NCBI GenBank assembly: GCA_029778105.1
Contig: JAKOQZ010000132.1
Span: 1-33,654, forward strand
DNA from: Pseudomonadota bacterium
GTDB taxonomy: Bacteria; Pseudomonadota; Alphaproteobacteria; Micropepsales; Micropepsaceae
Direction of reading: 5' to 3'
DNA: 33,654 nt
Positions 14,815 through 23,417 of the stretch are shown here, in pieces (the first letter of the stretch is position 1; each line of letters begins with the position of its first letter). The notes below the pieces were generated by a model. It was not told the origin of the DNA, ran no database searches, and saw nothing but the letters and a program-made list of their open reading frames with translations. The translations under genes and the position numbers were made by a program.

Positions 14815-15981
14815 CTATTCTGCGGCCACTTTCGCCAGCCGGTCGTCCGGCTGCGGCGTGATGAACGAGGCGGAGACCGACGAGGCGGGTAGACCGTCAT
14901 CCGTGCGGTGCTTGAGGTTCAGCCTGGGGAAAAGAAGTTCGGCCACACGATAGGCTTCCTCAAGATGCGGATAGCCTGACGCGATGATCGTATCGGCGCC
15001 GATCGCGGCATATTCATCCAGCCTGTCCGCAATCTGGTCGGGCGTTCCGACCAGTGCCGTGCCGGCGCCTGTCCGCACCAGGCCGATACCGGCCCACAGA
15101 TTGGGGCCGATCACCAGGTTGTCCCGGCTGCCCTTGTGCAGCGCCGACATGCGCGACTGCCCGACCGATTCCGACTTCGCCATCAGGGACTGGAAGGCCG
15201 CGATGGCGTCGTCGGACACATATTTGATGAGCTCGTTCGCAGCGTCCCAGGCTTCGCCTTCGGTCTCGCGGACGATGACGTGGAGCCTCACGCCGAAGCG
15301 GATCTGGCGGCCCAGCTTCGCGGCGCGCGCCCTGACATCTGCGAAGATGTCCTTCAACTGATGCACCGGCTCTCCCCAGGCGAGATAGACGTCGGCATGG
15401 CGCGCAGCGATATCGCGGGCGATGTCCGACGAGCCGCCGAACCATATCGGGGCATGCGGCTTCTGCACGAACGGGAAGTGCAGCTTGCCTTTGCGGATCG
15501 AGAGATATTTGCCCTCGAACGTGACGGTTTCGCCCGCGCCCAGACGGCGCCAGATCTCCATGAACTCGTCGGTCTGCTCGTAGCGCTCGCGGTGGTCGAG
15601 GAAGAGACCGTCTGCGGCGAGCTGCGGCGTGCTGCCGCCGGTCACGATATTCAGCAGCACGCGGCCCTTGCTGATGCGGTCGAGCGCGGCCGCCTGTCTT
15701 ACGGATTCCGCCGGCGCGATGAGCCCCGGCCGCGAGGCGACGAGGAATTTCAGCCGTTCGGTCTGGCTCGCCAGTGAAGCGGCGGTGATCCACGAATCGG
15801 CGCAGTGCGCCCCGGTCGGCAGCAGCACGCCGTAATAGCCCAGCCGGTCGGCGGCCAGCGCGATATCGCGCAGATAGGCGGGCGTGGGGGCCCGGTCGGT
15901 TTCCGGGTGGCTCAGATATTTGTTGTCCCCGGCCGAGGGGACGAACCAGAGGAAATCGAGCGGCGCGCGGGCGGCGGGCAT
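14815..15981 (-). CDS. ssuD: FMNH2-dependent alkanesulfonate monooxygenase
   Basis: 388 residues, close to the 381 of E. coli SsuD, and alignable from memory along its length. Strong matches are LDFLWFVPSAGDNKYL at the N-terminus, RLGYYGVLLPTGAHCADSW, RISKGRVLLNIVTGG, ERYEQTDEF, FGGSSDIARDIAA, IRFGVRLHVIVRET, MSALHKGSRDNL and PNLWAGIGLVRTGAGTALVG. It is a luciferase-like flavin monooxygenase that releases sulfite and an aldehyde from alkanesulfonates under sulfur limitation. It needs reduced FMN from an SsuE-type reductase, which is not in the window, nor is a sulfonate transporter. The ATG at 15979-15981 gives the family-length N-terminus. The upstream spacer holds two CTTAAG boxes. Confidence 0.92.
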   Translation of the reverse strand: MPAARAPLDFLWFVPSAGDNKYLSHPETDRAPTPAYLRDIALAADRLGYYGVLLPTGAHCADSWITAASLASQTERLKFLVASRPGLIAPAESVRQAAALDRISKGRVLLNIVTGGSTPQLAADGLFLDHRERYEQTDEFMEIWRRLGAGETVTFEGKYLSIRKGKLHFPFVQKPHAPIWFGGSSDIARDIAARHADVYLAWGEPVHQLKDIFADVRARAAKLGRQIRFGVRLHVIVRETEGEAWDAANELIKYVSDDAIAAFQSLMAKSESVGQSRMSALHKGSRDNLVIGPNLWAGIGLVRTGAGTALVGTPDQIADRLDEYAAIGADTIIASGYPHLEEAYRVAELLFPRLNLKHRTDDGLPASSVSASFITPQPDDRLAKVAAE

Positions 15982-16048
15982 GGGAACTCTCGCTGTCGTG
16001 ACTGGCGACAAGCTGATCCCCGGGCCGTCCGCTGCCAATGCCGCCGGA

Positions 16049-16065
16049 CTTAAGCCCCACTTAAG
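16049..16065. promoter_or_regulatory. Paired CTTAAG boxes upstream of ssuD
   Basis: CTTAAG occurs at 16049-16054 and 16060-16065, 11 bases start to start, about one helical turn. Each box is self-complementary, so the pair is both a direct and an inverted repeat (CTTAAG-CCCCA-CTTAAG). It lies in the 154-base spacer between the divergent ssuD and deacylase genes, in otherwise GC-rich DNA, and is a candidate regulator site. Confidence 0.4.
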
Positions 16066-16135
16066 CGGGCGCGGCGGCCGCTTTCCCGCCCAAACCGCCA
16101 TGGCGGCACGGGGCTGACCGCGCTAGGCTCGGCGC

Positions 16136-17065
16136 ATGACCACGGCGCTGTTCACGCATCTCGCGTGCCTTGACCACGTGACGCCTGACGGCCACCCGGA
16201 ATCGCCGGAGCGGCTGCGGGCGGTTCTGCAGGCGCTGAAGGACCCGGCTTTCGACGCGCTGGCTCGCGGCGAATGCCCCCGCGCCGAGGCCGATGCGCTG
16301 GCGCTCGTTCATCCGCGGCATTTCGTCAGGCATGTGCTCGATAACGTGCCGGCCAAGGGACTCAAATCGATCGACGGCGACACCACGCTTTCGCCCGGCT
16401 CGGGCGAGGCGGCGCTGCGCGCCTCGGGCGGCGTCATCGCGGCCGTCGACGCCGTGATGACGGGCGAGGCGAAAACCGCTTTCGCCGCCGTCCGGCCGCC
16501 CGGCCACCATGCAGAGCCGGGGGCGGCGATGGGATTCTGCGTCTTCAACAATGTCGCCGTCGCCGCCCACCATGCGCGGGCCCGGCACAATCTGCGCCGC
16601 ATCGCGGTCGTCGATTTCGATGTCCATCATGGCAACGGCACCCAGGCGGCGTTCGAGCGCGATGCCGATCTCTTCTTCGCATCGACCCACCAGTGGCCGC
16701 TTTATCCCGGAACCGGCCTGCCGCAGGAGCGCGGCGTCGCAGGCAACATCGTGAACGTGCCGCTGCCGCCGCGCACGGGCTCCGACGGCTTTCGCGAGGC
16801 GTTCGAGCTCGGCGTTCTTGGGGCGCTCGACAGTTTCGGGCCGGAACTCATCCTGATCTCGGCAGGGTTCGACGCGCACGCGGCCGACCCGCTGGCCGAT
16901 CTGCGCCTCACCGAAGCCGATTTCGCCTGGGCGACGATGCGGGTCTGCGACCTTGCGGCCGAGCATTGCGGCGGCCGGGTGGTATCCACTCTCGAGGGCG
17001 GGTATGACCTCGACGCGTTGGCCGCGTCGGCGGCGGCGCATGTGAAGGCATTGATGGCGGCTTAG
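16136..17065 (+). CDS. Histone deacetylase-family deacylase (class II/AcuC-like)
   Basis: 309 residues, a single arginase/HDAC-fold domain. The zinc and catalytic motifs are complete: RPPGHHAEPGAAMGFCVFNN (120-139) with H124/H125, VDFDVHHGNGTQ (D162, H164 as zinc ligands), SAGFDAHAADPLA with D246 as the third ligand, and LEGGYD with Y290. Bacterial members remove acetyl groups from polyamines, small amides or proteins; the substrate here is not set by sequence. It lies three bases before xseB on the same strand, a neighbourhood frequent in Alphaproteobacteria, and probably starts the isoprenoid operon. No signal peptide. Confidence 0.92.
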   Translation: MTTALFTHLACLDHVTPDGHPESPERLRAVLQALKDPAFDALARGECPRAEADALALVHPRHFVRHVLDNVPAKGLKSIDGDTTLSPGSGEAALRASGGVIAAVDAVMTGEAKTAFAAVRPPGHHAEPGAAMGFCVFNNVAVAAHHARARHNLRRIAVVDFDVHHGNGTQAAFERDADLFFASTHQWPLYPGTGLPQERGVAGNIVNVPLPPRTGSDGFREAFELGVLGALDSFGPELILISAGFDAHAADPLADLRLTEADFAWATMRVCDLAAEHCGGRVVSTLEGGYDLDALAASAAAHVKALMAA

Positions 17066-17068
17066 GTC

Positions 17069-17314
17069 ATGGTGGCGAAAACCGATCTCGACAAACTCAC
17101 TTTCGAGGAAGCCCTCAAACAGCTTGAGGAAATCGTCGGGCGGCTGGAAAGCGGGCGCGTGGAGCTTGAGGAGTCGATCGCCATCTACGAGCGCGGCGCC
17201 GCGCTCAAGGCGCATTGCGAGCGGAAACTGAAAGACGCCGAGGCGCGTATCGACAAGATCGTCATCGGTGCGGGCGGCCAGCCTGCAGGCGTTGAAAAGC
17301 TCGACGCGGATTAG
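17069..17314 (+). CDS. xseB: Exodeoxyribonuclease VII small subunit
   Basis: 81 residues, normal for XseB. The family core LTFEEALKQLEEIVGRLESG followed by LEESIAIYERGAALKAHCERKL and DAEARIDKI is unmistakable. It forms the regulatory, helical part of exonuclease VII with XseA, degrading single-stranded DNA from both ends. xseA is not in the window. It sits between the deacylase gene (three bases) and ispA (five bases), the usual xseB-ispA-dxs order. Confidence 0.97.
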   Translation: MVAKTDLDKLTFEEALKQLEEIVGRLESGRVELEESIAIYERGAALKAHCERKLKDAEARIDKIVIGAGGQPAGVEKLDAD

Positions 17315-17319
17315 GCCTC

Positions 17320-18207
17320 ATGAGCGCGTTGGACGCCGCCCTGCGTGAAACTCAGGCGCTCATGGAAGAGGCACTCGATATCTATCTCCCGCGCCCGGCC
17401 GGGCCGGAAGCGCGGCTTGTCGATGCCATGCGCTATGCGACGCTCGGTGGCGGCAAGCGGCTGCGCGCATTCATGACCATCGAGGCAGGCGGTCTGTTCG
17501 GCGTGGAGCGCAACGCGCTGCTCCGCGCCGCCTCGGCGGTTGAGTGCCTCCACGCCTATTCGCTGGTGCACGACGATCTGCCCTGCATGGACGACGACGA
17601 CCTGCGCCGGGGCAAGCCCACCCTCCACCGCGAATACGACGAGGCGACCGCCGTCCTCGCGGGCGACGCGCTCCAGGCGCTTGCCTTCCAGCTCCTCTCT
17701 GCCGTCGAGATCCATTCCGATCCCTTCGTCCGCGCCGATCTCGTCCACCGTCTCGCCGTCTCCGCCGGTCATGCGGGCATGGTGGGCGGCCAGATGATCG
17801 ACATCGACAGCGAGGGCCGCGAGATCGGCATCGAGGTCATCACCCGGCTTCAGCGTCTCAAGACCGGCGCGCTCATCGTCTTCGCCTGCGAGGCCGGCGC
17901 CATTCTGGGCCGGGCGGGGCAGCATCAGCGCCAGTCGCTCATCGGCTATGGTCAGGATCTCGGCCTCGCATTCCAGATCGCCGACGACCTGCTGGATGTG
18001 GAGGGTGACCCCGAAACCATGGGCAAGGCCGGGGCCAAGGACGCCGCGCTGGGCAAGGCGAGCTTCGTCGCGGTGCTGGGGCCGGAGCGCGCCCGTGCCC
18101 AGGCGGAGATGTTGGCCGCCCAGGCCGTCGCGCATCTCGACGGCTTCGACAGCCGGGCCGACAACCTGCGCGCGCTGGCCGGTCTCGTCGTCAACCGCGC
18201 CGCCTGA
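17320..18207 (+). CDS. ispA: Farnesyl diphosphate synthase (short-chain polyprenyl synthase)
   Basis: 295 residues, cytosolic. The first aspartate-rich motif is DDLPCMDDDD (85-94), with the two-residue insertion typical of bacterial type II farnesyl synthases; the second is DDLLD (222-226). An aromatic residue (Y80) lies five positions before the first motif, in line with a C15 product. GGGKRLRAF (43-51) and the GGQMIDI segment (156-162) complete the active site. It condenses IPP with DMAPP and GPP to make FPP for undecaprenyl phosphate, quinones and hopanoids. It is placed directly before dxs, which feeds the same pathway. Confidence 0.95.
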   Translation: MSALDAALRETQALMEEALDIYLPRPAGPEARLVDAMRYATLGGGKRLRAFMTIEAGGLFGVERNALLRAASAVECLHAYSLVHDDLPCMDDDDLRRGKPTLHREYDEATAVLAGDALQALAFQLLSAVEIHSDPFVRADLVHRLAVSAGHAGMVGGQMIDIDSEGREIGIEVITRLQRLKTGALIVFACEAGAILGRAGQHQRQSLIGYGQDLGLAFQIADDLLDVEGDPETMGKAGAKDAALGKASFVAVLGPERARAQAEMLAAQAVAHLDGFDSRADNLRALAGLVVNRAA

Positions 18208-18371
18208 AACCGCCGCAGGGCTCCGGTTTGGCGTGAAAAGCGCCGAAAACAGGCGAAATCGGTGAGGCGGGCCAGAAGCGCGCCCTGTGTGACGACCCTC
18301 GACGCGGCCCCTTAGCAGGTGCGATAATACGGTTTGTGCGCCGCTTTAACCTCCGCGCACCCTTGCAGACG

Positions 18372-20315
18372 ATGACGCAACCGCCCCAAGTCCCGCCTTC
18401 GCCTTCAAAGACGCCCTTGCTCGACCGCGTGAAGAGCCCGGCCGACATGAAGGGCCTCAATCGCGCCCAGCTCAAACAGCTGGCCGACGAGCTGCGCCGC
18501 GAGACCATCGACGCAGTCTCCGTCACGGGCGGTCACCTCGGTGCGGGGTTGGGCGTGGTGGAGCTCACCGTCGCCATCCACCATCTCTTCGACACGCCGC
18601 ACGATCGCCTGATCTGGGATGTCGGCCACCAGGCCTATCCGCACAAAATCCTGACCGGCCGGCGCGAGCGCATCCGCACGCTCCGTCAGGGCGGTGGGCT
18701 CTCCGGCTTCACCCGGCGCTCGGAAAGCGAATACGACCCCTTCGGCGCGGCGCATTCCTCCACCTCCATCTCTGCCGGTCTCGGCATGGCGGTGGCGCGC
18801 GATCTGTCGAAGGAGAAGCGCAACGTCATCGCCGTCATCGGCGATGGCGCGATGTCGGCGGGCATGGCCTACGAGGCGATGAACAATGCCGGCGCCATGC
18901 ATTCGCGCATGATCGTGATCCTCAACGACAACGACATGTCGATCGCTCCGCCGGTCGGCGCGATGAGCGCCTATCTGGCGCGACTGATCTCGTCGGGCAC
19001 GTATCTGGGCTTCCGCGAGTTCGGCAAGCAGTTGGCCCGCGCCCTGCCGCGCTTTTTCTTCGACAAGGCGAAACGCGCCGAGGAATACACGCGCGGCCTC
19101 GTCACCGGCGGCACGCTGTTCGAGGAGCTGGGCTTCTACTATGTCGGCCCGATCGACGGTCATAATCTCGACCATCTGATCCCCGTGCTCACCAATGTCC
19201 GCGACGAGCTGCTCGACGGCCCCGTGCTCGTCCACGTCGTGACCCAGAAGGGCAAGGGCTATGCGCCCGCCGAAAGCAGCGATGACAAATATCACGGCGT
19301 CGCCAAGTTCGACGTCATCACCGGCGTCCAGGCCAAGGCCGTTTCCAACGCGCCGAGCTACACCCGCGTCTTCGCCGATGCGCTGATCGACGAGGCGGCG
19401 CGCGACCCCAAAATCGTGGCGATCACCGCCGCAATGCCGTCCGGAACCGGCCTCGACCACTTCCAGAAGAAATATCCCGGCCGCACCTTCGATGTCGGTA
19501 TCGCCGAACAGCACGCCGTGACCTTCGCGGCCGGCCTCGCGACCGAGGGTTACAAGCCGTTCTGCGCGATCTATTCCACCTTCCTGCAGCGCGCCTATGA
19601 TCAGGTCGTTCACGACGTTGCGCTGCAGGGTCTGCCGGTGCGCTTCGCACTCGATCGCGCCGGGCTGGTCGGCGCCGACGGTGCGACCCATGCCGGCGCC
19701 TACGACACCGCCTATCTCGCCACGCTTCCCGGCTTTGTCGTGATGGCGGCGGCCGATGAGGCCGAGCTCAAGCATATGGTGGCGACGCAGGCGGCCTATA
19801 ACGATGGCCCCAGTTCGTTGCGCTATCCGCGCGGCGAGGGCGTCGGCGTCGAAATGCCCGAACACGGCACGCCGCTCGAGATCGGCAAGGGCCGGGTGCT
19901 GCGCGAGGGTGAGACCGTCGCGATCCTGTCGTTCGGCACGCGGCTTCAGGAAAGCCTGCGCGCCGCCGATCAGCTCGCGGCGATGGGCCTCAACGCCACG
20001 GTCGCCGACGCGCGCTTCGCCAAGCCGCTCGACGAGGCCCTCATCCGTCGCCTGCTGACCACCCACGAGGTCGTCGTGACGGTCGAGGAGGGGGCGATCG
20101 GCGGCTTTGGCGCGCATGTGCTGCATTTCGCGGCCAATGCGGGCCTGCTGGACGGCGGCGTGAAGCTGCGCACGCTTTGTCTGCCCGACACATTCATCGA
20201 TCACGATACTCCGCAGCGTCAGTATGACGAAGCCGGACTCAACGCGCCGCATATCGTATCGACCATCATGCATGCGCTTGGACGAGAGGCCCAATGGGCG
20301 AGCAACCGGGCGTAA
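18372..20315 (+). CDS. dxs: 1-deoxy-D-xylulose-5-phosphate synthase
   Basis: 647 residues from the ATG at 18372, near the usual 620-645. A GTG at 18336 would add 12 residues lacking family similarity. It condenses pyruvate and glyceraldehyde 3-phosphate, the entry and main control step of the MEP isoprenoid pathway, using thiamine diphosphate. TPP/Mg binding is shown by [16 protein letters not shown] (157-172), the catalytic glutamate by [15 protein letters not shown] (E379), and the N-terminal signature by [16 protein letters not shown]. The 164-base spacer from ispA contains GATAAT (about 18323-18328), perhaps a dxs -10 element, but no convincing -35. Its end overlaps the tlyA start by 22 bases. 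Confidence 0.97.
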   Translation: MTQPPQVPPSPSKTPLLDRVKSPADMKGLNRAQLKQLADELRRETIDAVSVTGGHLGAGLGVVELTVAIHHLFDTPHDRLIWDVGHQAYPHKILTGRRERIRTLRQGGGLSGFTRRSESEYDPFGAAHSSTSISAGLGMAVARDLSKEKRNVIAVIGDGAMSAGMAYEAMNNAGAMHSRMIVILNDNDMSIAPPVGAMSAYLARLISSGTYLGFREFGKQLARALPRFFFDKAKRAEEYTRGLVTGGTLFEELGFYYVGPIDGHNLDHLIPVLTNVRDELLDGPVLVHVVTQKGKGYAPAESSDDKYHGVAKFDVITGVQAKAVSNAPSYTRVFADALIDEAARDPKIVAITAAMPSGTGLDHFQKKYPGRTFDVGIAEQHAVTFAAGLATEGYKPFCAIYSTFLQRAYDQVVHDVALQGLPVRFALDRAGLVGADGATHAGAYDTAYLATLPGFVVMAAADEAELKHMVATQAAYNDGPSSLRYPRGEGVGVEMPEHGTPLEIGKGRVLREGETVAILSFGTRLQESLRAADQLAAMGLNATVADARFAKPLDEALIRRLLTTHEVVVTVEEGAIGGFGAHVLHFAANAGLLDGGVKLRTLCLPDTFIDHDTPQRQYDEAGLNAPHIVSTIMHALGREAQWASNRA

Positions 20316-21103
20316 GGCCCCGTCTCACACTCACCGCCAAGCCGGCCGCGCCCGCAGGACCGCCTGCCGGATCAAAGATGCGCGCCGATCTTCTGGCGGT
20401 GGAGCAGGGTCTCTTCCGCAGCCGCAATCGTGCGCAGTCGGAAATCCGCGCCGGCAACCTGTTCTCCGGCGATCGTAAGGTCGAGAACGCGTCCGACATG
20501 GTCGATGCCGCCGTCAAGCTGACGCTGAAGGCGCGCGCCAACCCTTATGTCTCGCGCGGCGCGCTCAAGCTCGTCCATGCGCTCGACCATTTCGGCGTCG
20601 ATCCTTCCGGTCTCGTTTGCCTGGATGTCGGCGCATCGACCGGCGGCTTCACGCAGGTATTGCTTCAGCGTGGCGCAAAAAAGGTGTTCGCCGTCGATGT
20701 CGGCAAGGATCAGCTTCATGCCGACGTTAAGAAAGACCCGCGTGTCGTCGCCTTCGAAAAGACCGACGCGCGCAACCTCACCCGCACCGAAATCGTCGAA
20801 CAACCCGATCTCGTGGTCGCTGACGTCAGCTTCATCTCGCTCCAACTCGCGCTGCCCCGCGCGCTTGCGCTCGCTGCGCCGGGGGCGAAATTGATCGCGC
20901 TGGTCAAGCCGCAGTTCGAGGCCGGGCGCGGCAATGTCGGCAAGGGCGTGGTGCGCGACACGCTCACCCAGCGCGAAGTCGTCGCCCGTATCGGCATCTG
21001 GCTCGGCGCGGCGGGCTGGGCCGTCAAGGGCACGACGCAAAGCCCGATCACCGGCGGCGACGGCAATGTTGAATTCCTGCTGATGGCGGAGAAGGCCCGC
21101 TGA
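20294..21103 (+). CDS. tlyA: TlyA-family rRNA 2'-O-ribose methyltransferase
   Basis: 269 residues: S4 RNA-binding domain (about 29-85, beginning [20 protein letters not shown]) and a FtsJ-like methyltransferase domain (about 87-265). Motif I is [16 protein letters not shown] (109-124), and the K-D-K-E tetrad of ribose methyltransferases is K92, D177, K205 and E260. TlyA of Mycobacterium methylates C1409 of 16S and C1920 of 23S rRNA; many homologues are mislabelled haemolysins. The chosen ATG is preceded by GAGAGG and adds about 28 alanine/proline-rich residues before the S4 domain; the family-typical start would be ATG 20378, which lacks a Shine-Dalgarno. Either could be used. Confidence 0.9.
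   Translation: MGEQPGVRPRLTLTAKPAAPAGPPAGSKMRADLLAVEQGLFRSRNRAQSEIRAGNLFSGDRKVENASDMVDAAVKLTLKARANPYVSRGALKLVHALDHFGVDPSGLVCLDVGASTGGFTQVLLQRGAKKVFAVDVGKDQLHADVKKDPRVVAFEKTDARNLTRTEIVEQPDLVVADVSFISLQLALPRALALAAPGAKLIALVKPQFEAGRGNVGKGVVRDTLTQREVVARIGIWLGAAGWAVKGTTQSPITGGDGNVEFLLMAEKAR
21088..21091 (+). promoter_or_regulatory. Shine-Dalgarno placing the RlmD-like start at CTG 21100
   Basis: GGAG inside the end of tlyA stands eight bases before CTG 21100-21102, which overlaps the tlyA stop TGA as CTGA. The next usual start in frame, GTG 21151, has only a weak GGTGA near it. Confidence 0.55.
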
Positions 21104-22305
21104 CCGGGCGCCGCGCACGGATCGTCGCTCTTGCGGGCGGCGGTGACGGCGTGACTGAAGACGGCATTTTCGTGCCTTTTTCCGCGCCGGGCGACGTGCT
21201 TGAGATCGACGGCGAGGGTAAGCGCGGCACGATCGCCCGCGTGGTGGAACTTTCGCCCGACCGCGTGACGCCGCCTTGTGCGCATTTCGGTGTCTGCGGC
21301 GCATGCCAGACCCAGCACATCGCGCATGACGCCTATCGCGTGTGGAAGCGCAGCCTCGTCCTGCGCGCGCTCGAAGCGGCAGGGATCGCCGCCGAAGTGG
21401 CGCCGCTGGTCGATGCGCATGGCGAAGGGCGGCGGCGCGTGACGCTAGCCCTGAAGAACGGCGTCGCCGGTTATCACCGCCGCGGGTCGCATGAGGTGAT
21501 GGCCGCGACGATGTGCCCGATCCTGACCCCCGGGCTTGGCGGTGCGCTGGCGTTCGCGCAGGCCCTTGCAGACGAGATGCCTGACAAGTGGCTCAGCCTT
21601 CTCGTCACCGCAACCCAGTCGGGCATGGATGCCGACATCAAAGGGCCCCTGCACGGCAATGCCCGCCTCAACGCCCGCCTCGCCGCGATTGCGCGCGACC
21701 ACGGCGTCGCGCGGCTCACCGCTGAACGCGAGCCGCTGGCCCTCTTCCGCGCGCCGCAGATCGGCATGGGCGCTGTCGCGACCGCGACGCTGCCGCCCGG
21801 CGCTTTCCTTCAGGCGACGGCCAAAGGCGAAGAGGTTCTCGCAGGTCTGGTTCTCGATGGCGTGAAGCGCGCGCGCAAGGTCGCCGACCTCTTCTGTGGC
21901 ATCGGTCCCTTCGCTGTCCGGCTTGCGGTGCGAGCGCAAGTCTACGCCGCCGACAGCGACGCCGACGCCATCGCATCGCTCCGCAAGACCGCCGCGCTGC
22001 CGGGCCTCAAGCCCGTGACCGCCGAGCGCCGCGATCTGTTCCGCCGTCCGCTCGCCCGCATCGAACTCGAGCCTTTCGATGCCGTCGTCTTCGACCCGGC
22101 ATTTGACGGTGCAGCCGCGCAGAGCGTGGAGCTGGCGCGCTCCGGCGTGCCGCGCATCGTCGCCGTATCCTGCAATCCGCAGACCTTCGCGCGCGATGCC
22201 GCAACGCTCATCGCCGGCGGTTACGCCCTCACGCGCGTCACGCCGGTCGACCAGTTCCTCTATTCGCCCCATGTCGAACTGGTGGCGACGTTCCAGCGCG
22301 ACTGA
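21100..22305 (+). CDS. RlmD/RumA-type 23S rRNA (uracil-5-)-methyltransferase, probable CTG start
   Basis: 401 residues if it starts at CTG 21100. The order is a TRAM-like strand region (about 6-40), an iron-sulfur motif C60-x5-C66-GA-C69-QTQH with the fourth cysteine in MCPIL (C139), and a Rossmann domain with DLFCGIGPFAVRLA (about 263-276), FDPAF and the catalytic cysteine in VSCNPQTFARD (C358), ending with HVELV (E393 base). RumA/RlmD makes m5U1939 in 23S rRNA with SAM and a [4Fe-4S] cluster. The usual DPPR tetrad reads DPAF here. The only conventional start, GTG 21151, would cut off IVALAGGGDG, which belongs to the TRAM fold; no ATG is available. Last gene of the plus-strand run, convergent with the next gene. 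Confidence 0.85.
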   Translation: MTGRRARIVALAGGGDGVTEDGIFVPFSAPGDVLEIDGEGKRGTIARVVELSPDRVTPPCAHFGVCGACQTQHIAHDAYRVWKRSLVLRALEAAGIAAEVAPLVDAHGEGRRRVTLALKNGVAGYHRRGSHEVMAATMCPILTPGLGGALAFAQALADEMPDKWLSLLVTATQSGMDADIKGPLHGNARLNARLAAIARDHGVARLTAEREPLALFRAPQIGMGAVATATLPPGAFLQATAKGEEVLAGLVLDGVKRARKVADLFCGIGPFAVRLAVRAQVYAADSDADAIASLRKTAALPGLKPVTAERRDLFRRPLARIELEPFDAVVFDPAFDGAAAQSVELARSGVPRIVAVSCNPQTFARDAATLIAGGYALTRVTPVDQFLYSPHVELVATFQRD

Positions 22306-22308
22306 CGC

Positions 22309-22456
22309 CTAGGGTTTCACGCGACGGCCGAAAACGGCGGACCTGGGCTGTCCGTGGCCCTGCCATTTCCTGCGCGAGGCCGGCGGGACAGGCGGAGTGG
22401 GCGGCTGGAGCACCGGCTCGTCGTCTGCGAGGTCGGGGCTATGGTCTCGGGGGGGG
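22309..22456 (-). other. Probable displaced C-terminal tail of the small membrane protein (shifted frame)
   Basis: Past the C8 tract (plus-strand G8, 22449-22456), the minus-strand frame reached by dropping one C reads a plausible hydrophilic tail. It contains DHSPDLADDEPVLQPP, a proline-rich linker and RKWQGHGQPRSAVFGRR, and ends at TAG 22309-22311. Third positions are strongly G/C, as in real genes here. The stop would lie three bases from the convergent methyltransferase stop, as at other convergent junctions in the window. Confidence 0.5.
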
Positions 22457-22669
22457 CCGGCCGGAGGAACGCGCCACCCACATGATCAGCGCCGCCAGTG
22501 AGAAGGCGCAAAGCCCCCCAAGACCCAGCAGGAGTAGCGGGCCGACGCTCGACAGATCGAGATTGCCGCTGCCGTCGCCCGCCGCGAGCATCGACCACCC
22601 CCTCAACAAGCCGAGCACGATCAGCGTTGCGAGGGCAACGACTGTCAGAATTCTGCGCGCGCGTTGCAT
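22439..22669 (-). CDS. Small two-helix membrane protein, apparently frameshifted at its end
   Basis: 76 residues as read, from ATG 22667-22669 (a GTG five codons upstream is an alternative). Two hydrophobic segments are clear, ILTVVALATLIVLGLLRGW (about 7-25) and VGPLLLLGLGGLCAFSLAAL (about 42-61), ending WVARSS and then a Pro-rich end produced by a C8 tract. I do not recognise a family. Removing one C from the tract joins it to a hydrophilic tail for a total of 119 residues. It lies 43 bases after the phosphatase gene on the same strand, so it may be the last gene of the fabI-aroC transcript. A sequencing indel, a real mutation or phase variation are all possible. Confidence 0.6.
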   Translation of the reverse strand: MQRARRILTVVALATLIVLGLLRGWSMLAAGDGSGNLDLSSVGPLLLLGLGGLCAFSLAALIMWVARSSGRPPPRP

Positions 22670-22712
22670 GCCTCTGTATGGCACGTCCCGATTTCGGCGG
22701 GGTTAAGGCGGC

Positions 22713-23417
22713 TTATTCCCGCCGCATGATCCTGTCGGTGACGACGCTCGCCCACCACGAGTCGCGGAACGCTTTGGTCACGGCGTCGCGATCATAGATC
22801 TCCCGCACCCAGGTCTCGAACGGCACAGGCGTTTTGGCGTTGTAGGCGACATAGGTCGCGAGGAAAAAGTCCAGGATGCCGGTCTTGGCCTGCTTCATAT
22901 GTCCGAAGCGCAGCGAAAGCTGTCGCATCGCCGTCTCGATCGGCGCGCCTTTGCGGAAATGCAGATACAGCGCCGACATCAGCCCCGCGCGGTCCGCACC
23001 TGACTTGCAGTGCATCAGCGCCGGGTATTCCAGCGTCTCGAACATCGACTTGGCGTCCAGCACCGTCTCCGGTTTGGGCGCCTCACGCGAGAAGACGATG
23101 AAGTTCATCAGCGTGATGCCGTTGCGCTGACAATATTCTTCCTCGAACCGGTAGAACGAATTGTCGCCCGCGCCGCGCAGATTGACGATGGTCCGGATGC
23201 CCAGCTTCGCGGCGCCGTTCACCTGATAGGGCAGGGGCTGCGACGAACGCCACATCTCGTCGCTGACGCGCGTGCGCGTGTTGAAGAACGTGCGGAACAC
23301 GCCATGGTCGGCGAACAGCATATGCGCCATCGCGCGCCGCCGCGCCCACCCGGTGAGCCTGGGATAGAGCGGCGGATCGTCCGGCTTGACGACCGAGATC
23401 AGCCCGTCGCGCCGCAT
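22713..23417 (-). CDS. Cys-dependent tyrosine/dual-specificity phosphatase-like protein
   Basis: 234 residues. The phosphatase P-loop is [16 protein letters not shown], with nucleophile C137 and R143, fitting HC-x5-R; the residue after the arginine is alanine instead of the common serine/threonine. Upstream, W56-RSSQP and [11 protein letters not shown] are typical of bacterial DSP-like proteins, in which the general-acid Asp lies in a loop after the LRG strand. The likely activity is hydrolysis of a phosphotyrosine or another phosphoester in the cytosol. The ATG overlaps the end of aroC by 19 bases, so it is translated from the fabI-aroC transcript. The C-terminus (about 190-234) is rich in aromatic and charged residues. 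Confidence 0.85.
   Translation of the reverse strand: MRRDGLISVVKPDDPPLYPRLTGWARRRAMAHMLFADHGVFRTFFNTRTRVSDEMWRSSQPLPYQVNGAAKLGIRTIVNLRGAGDNSFYRFEEEYCQRNGITLMNFIVFSREAPKPETVLDAKSMFETLEYPALMHCKSGADRAGLMSALYLHFRKGAPIETAMRQLSLRFGHMKQAKTGILDFFLATYVAYNAKTPVPFETWVREIYDRDAVTKAFRDSWWASVVTDRIMRRE

Noticed and set aside
18405-20294. A 629-codon open frame on the minus strand, antisense to dxs
   Set aside because: It mirrors the codon phase of dxs, has no recognisable domain, and long antisense frames are expected in GC-rich genes.
22317-22598. An alternative minus-strand frame across the small membrane protein
   Set aside because: It shows no membrane or domain signal, and the other two frames together explain the locus better.
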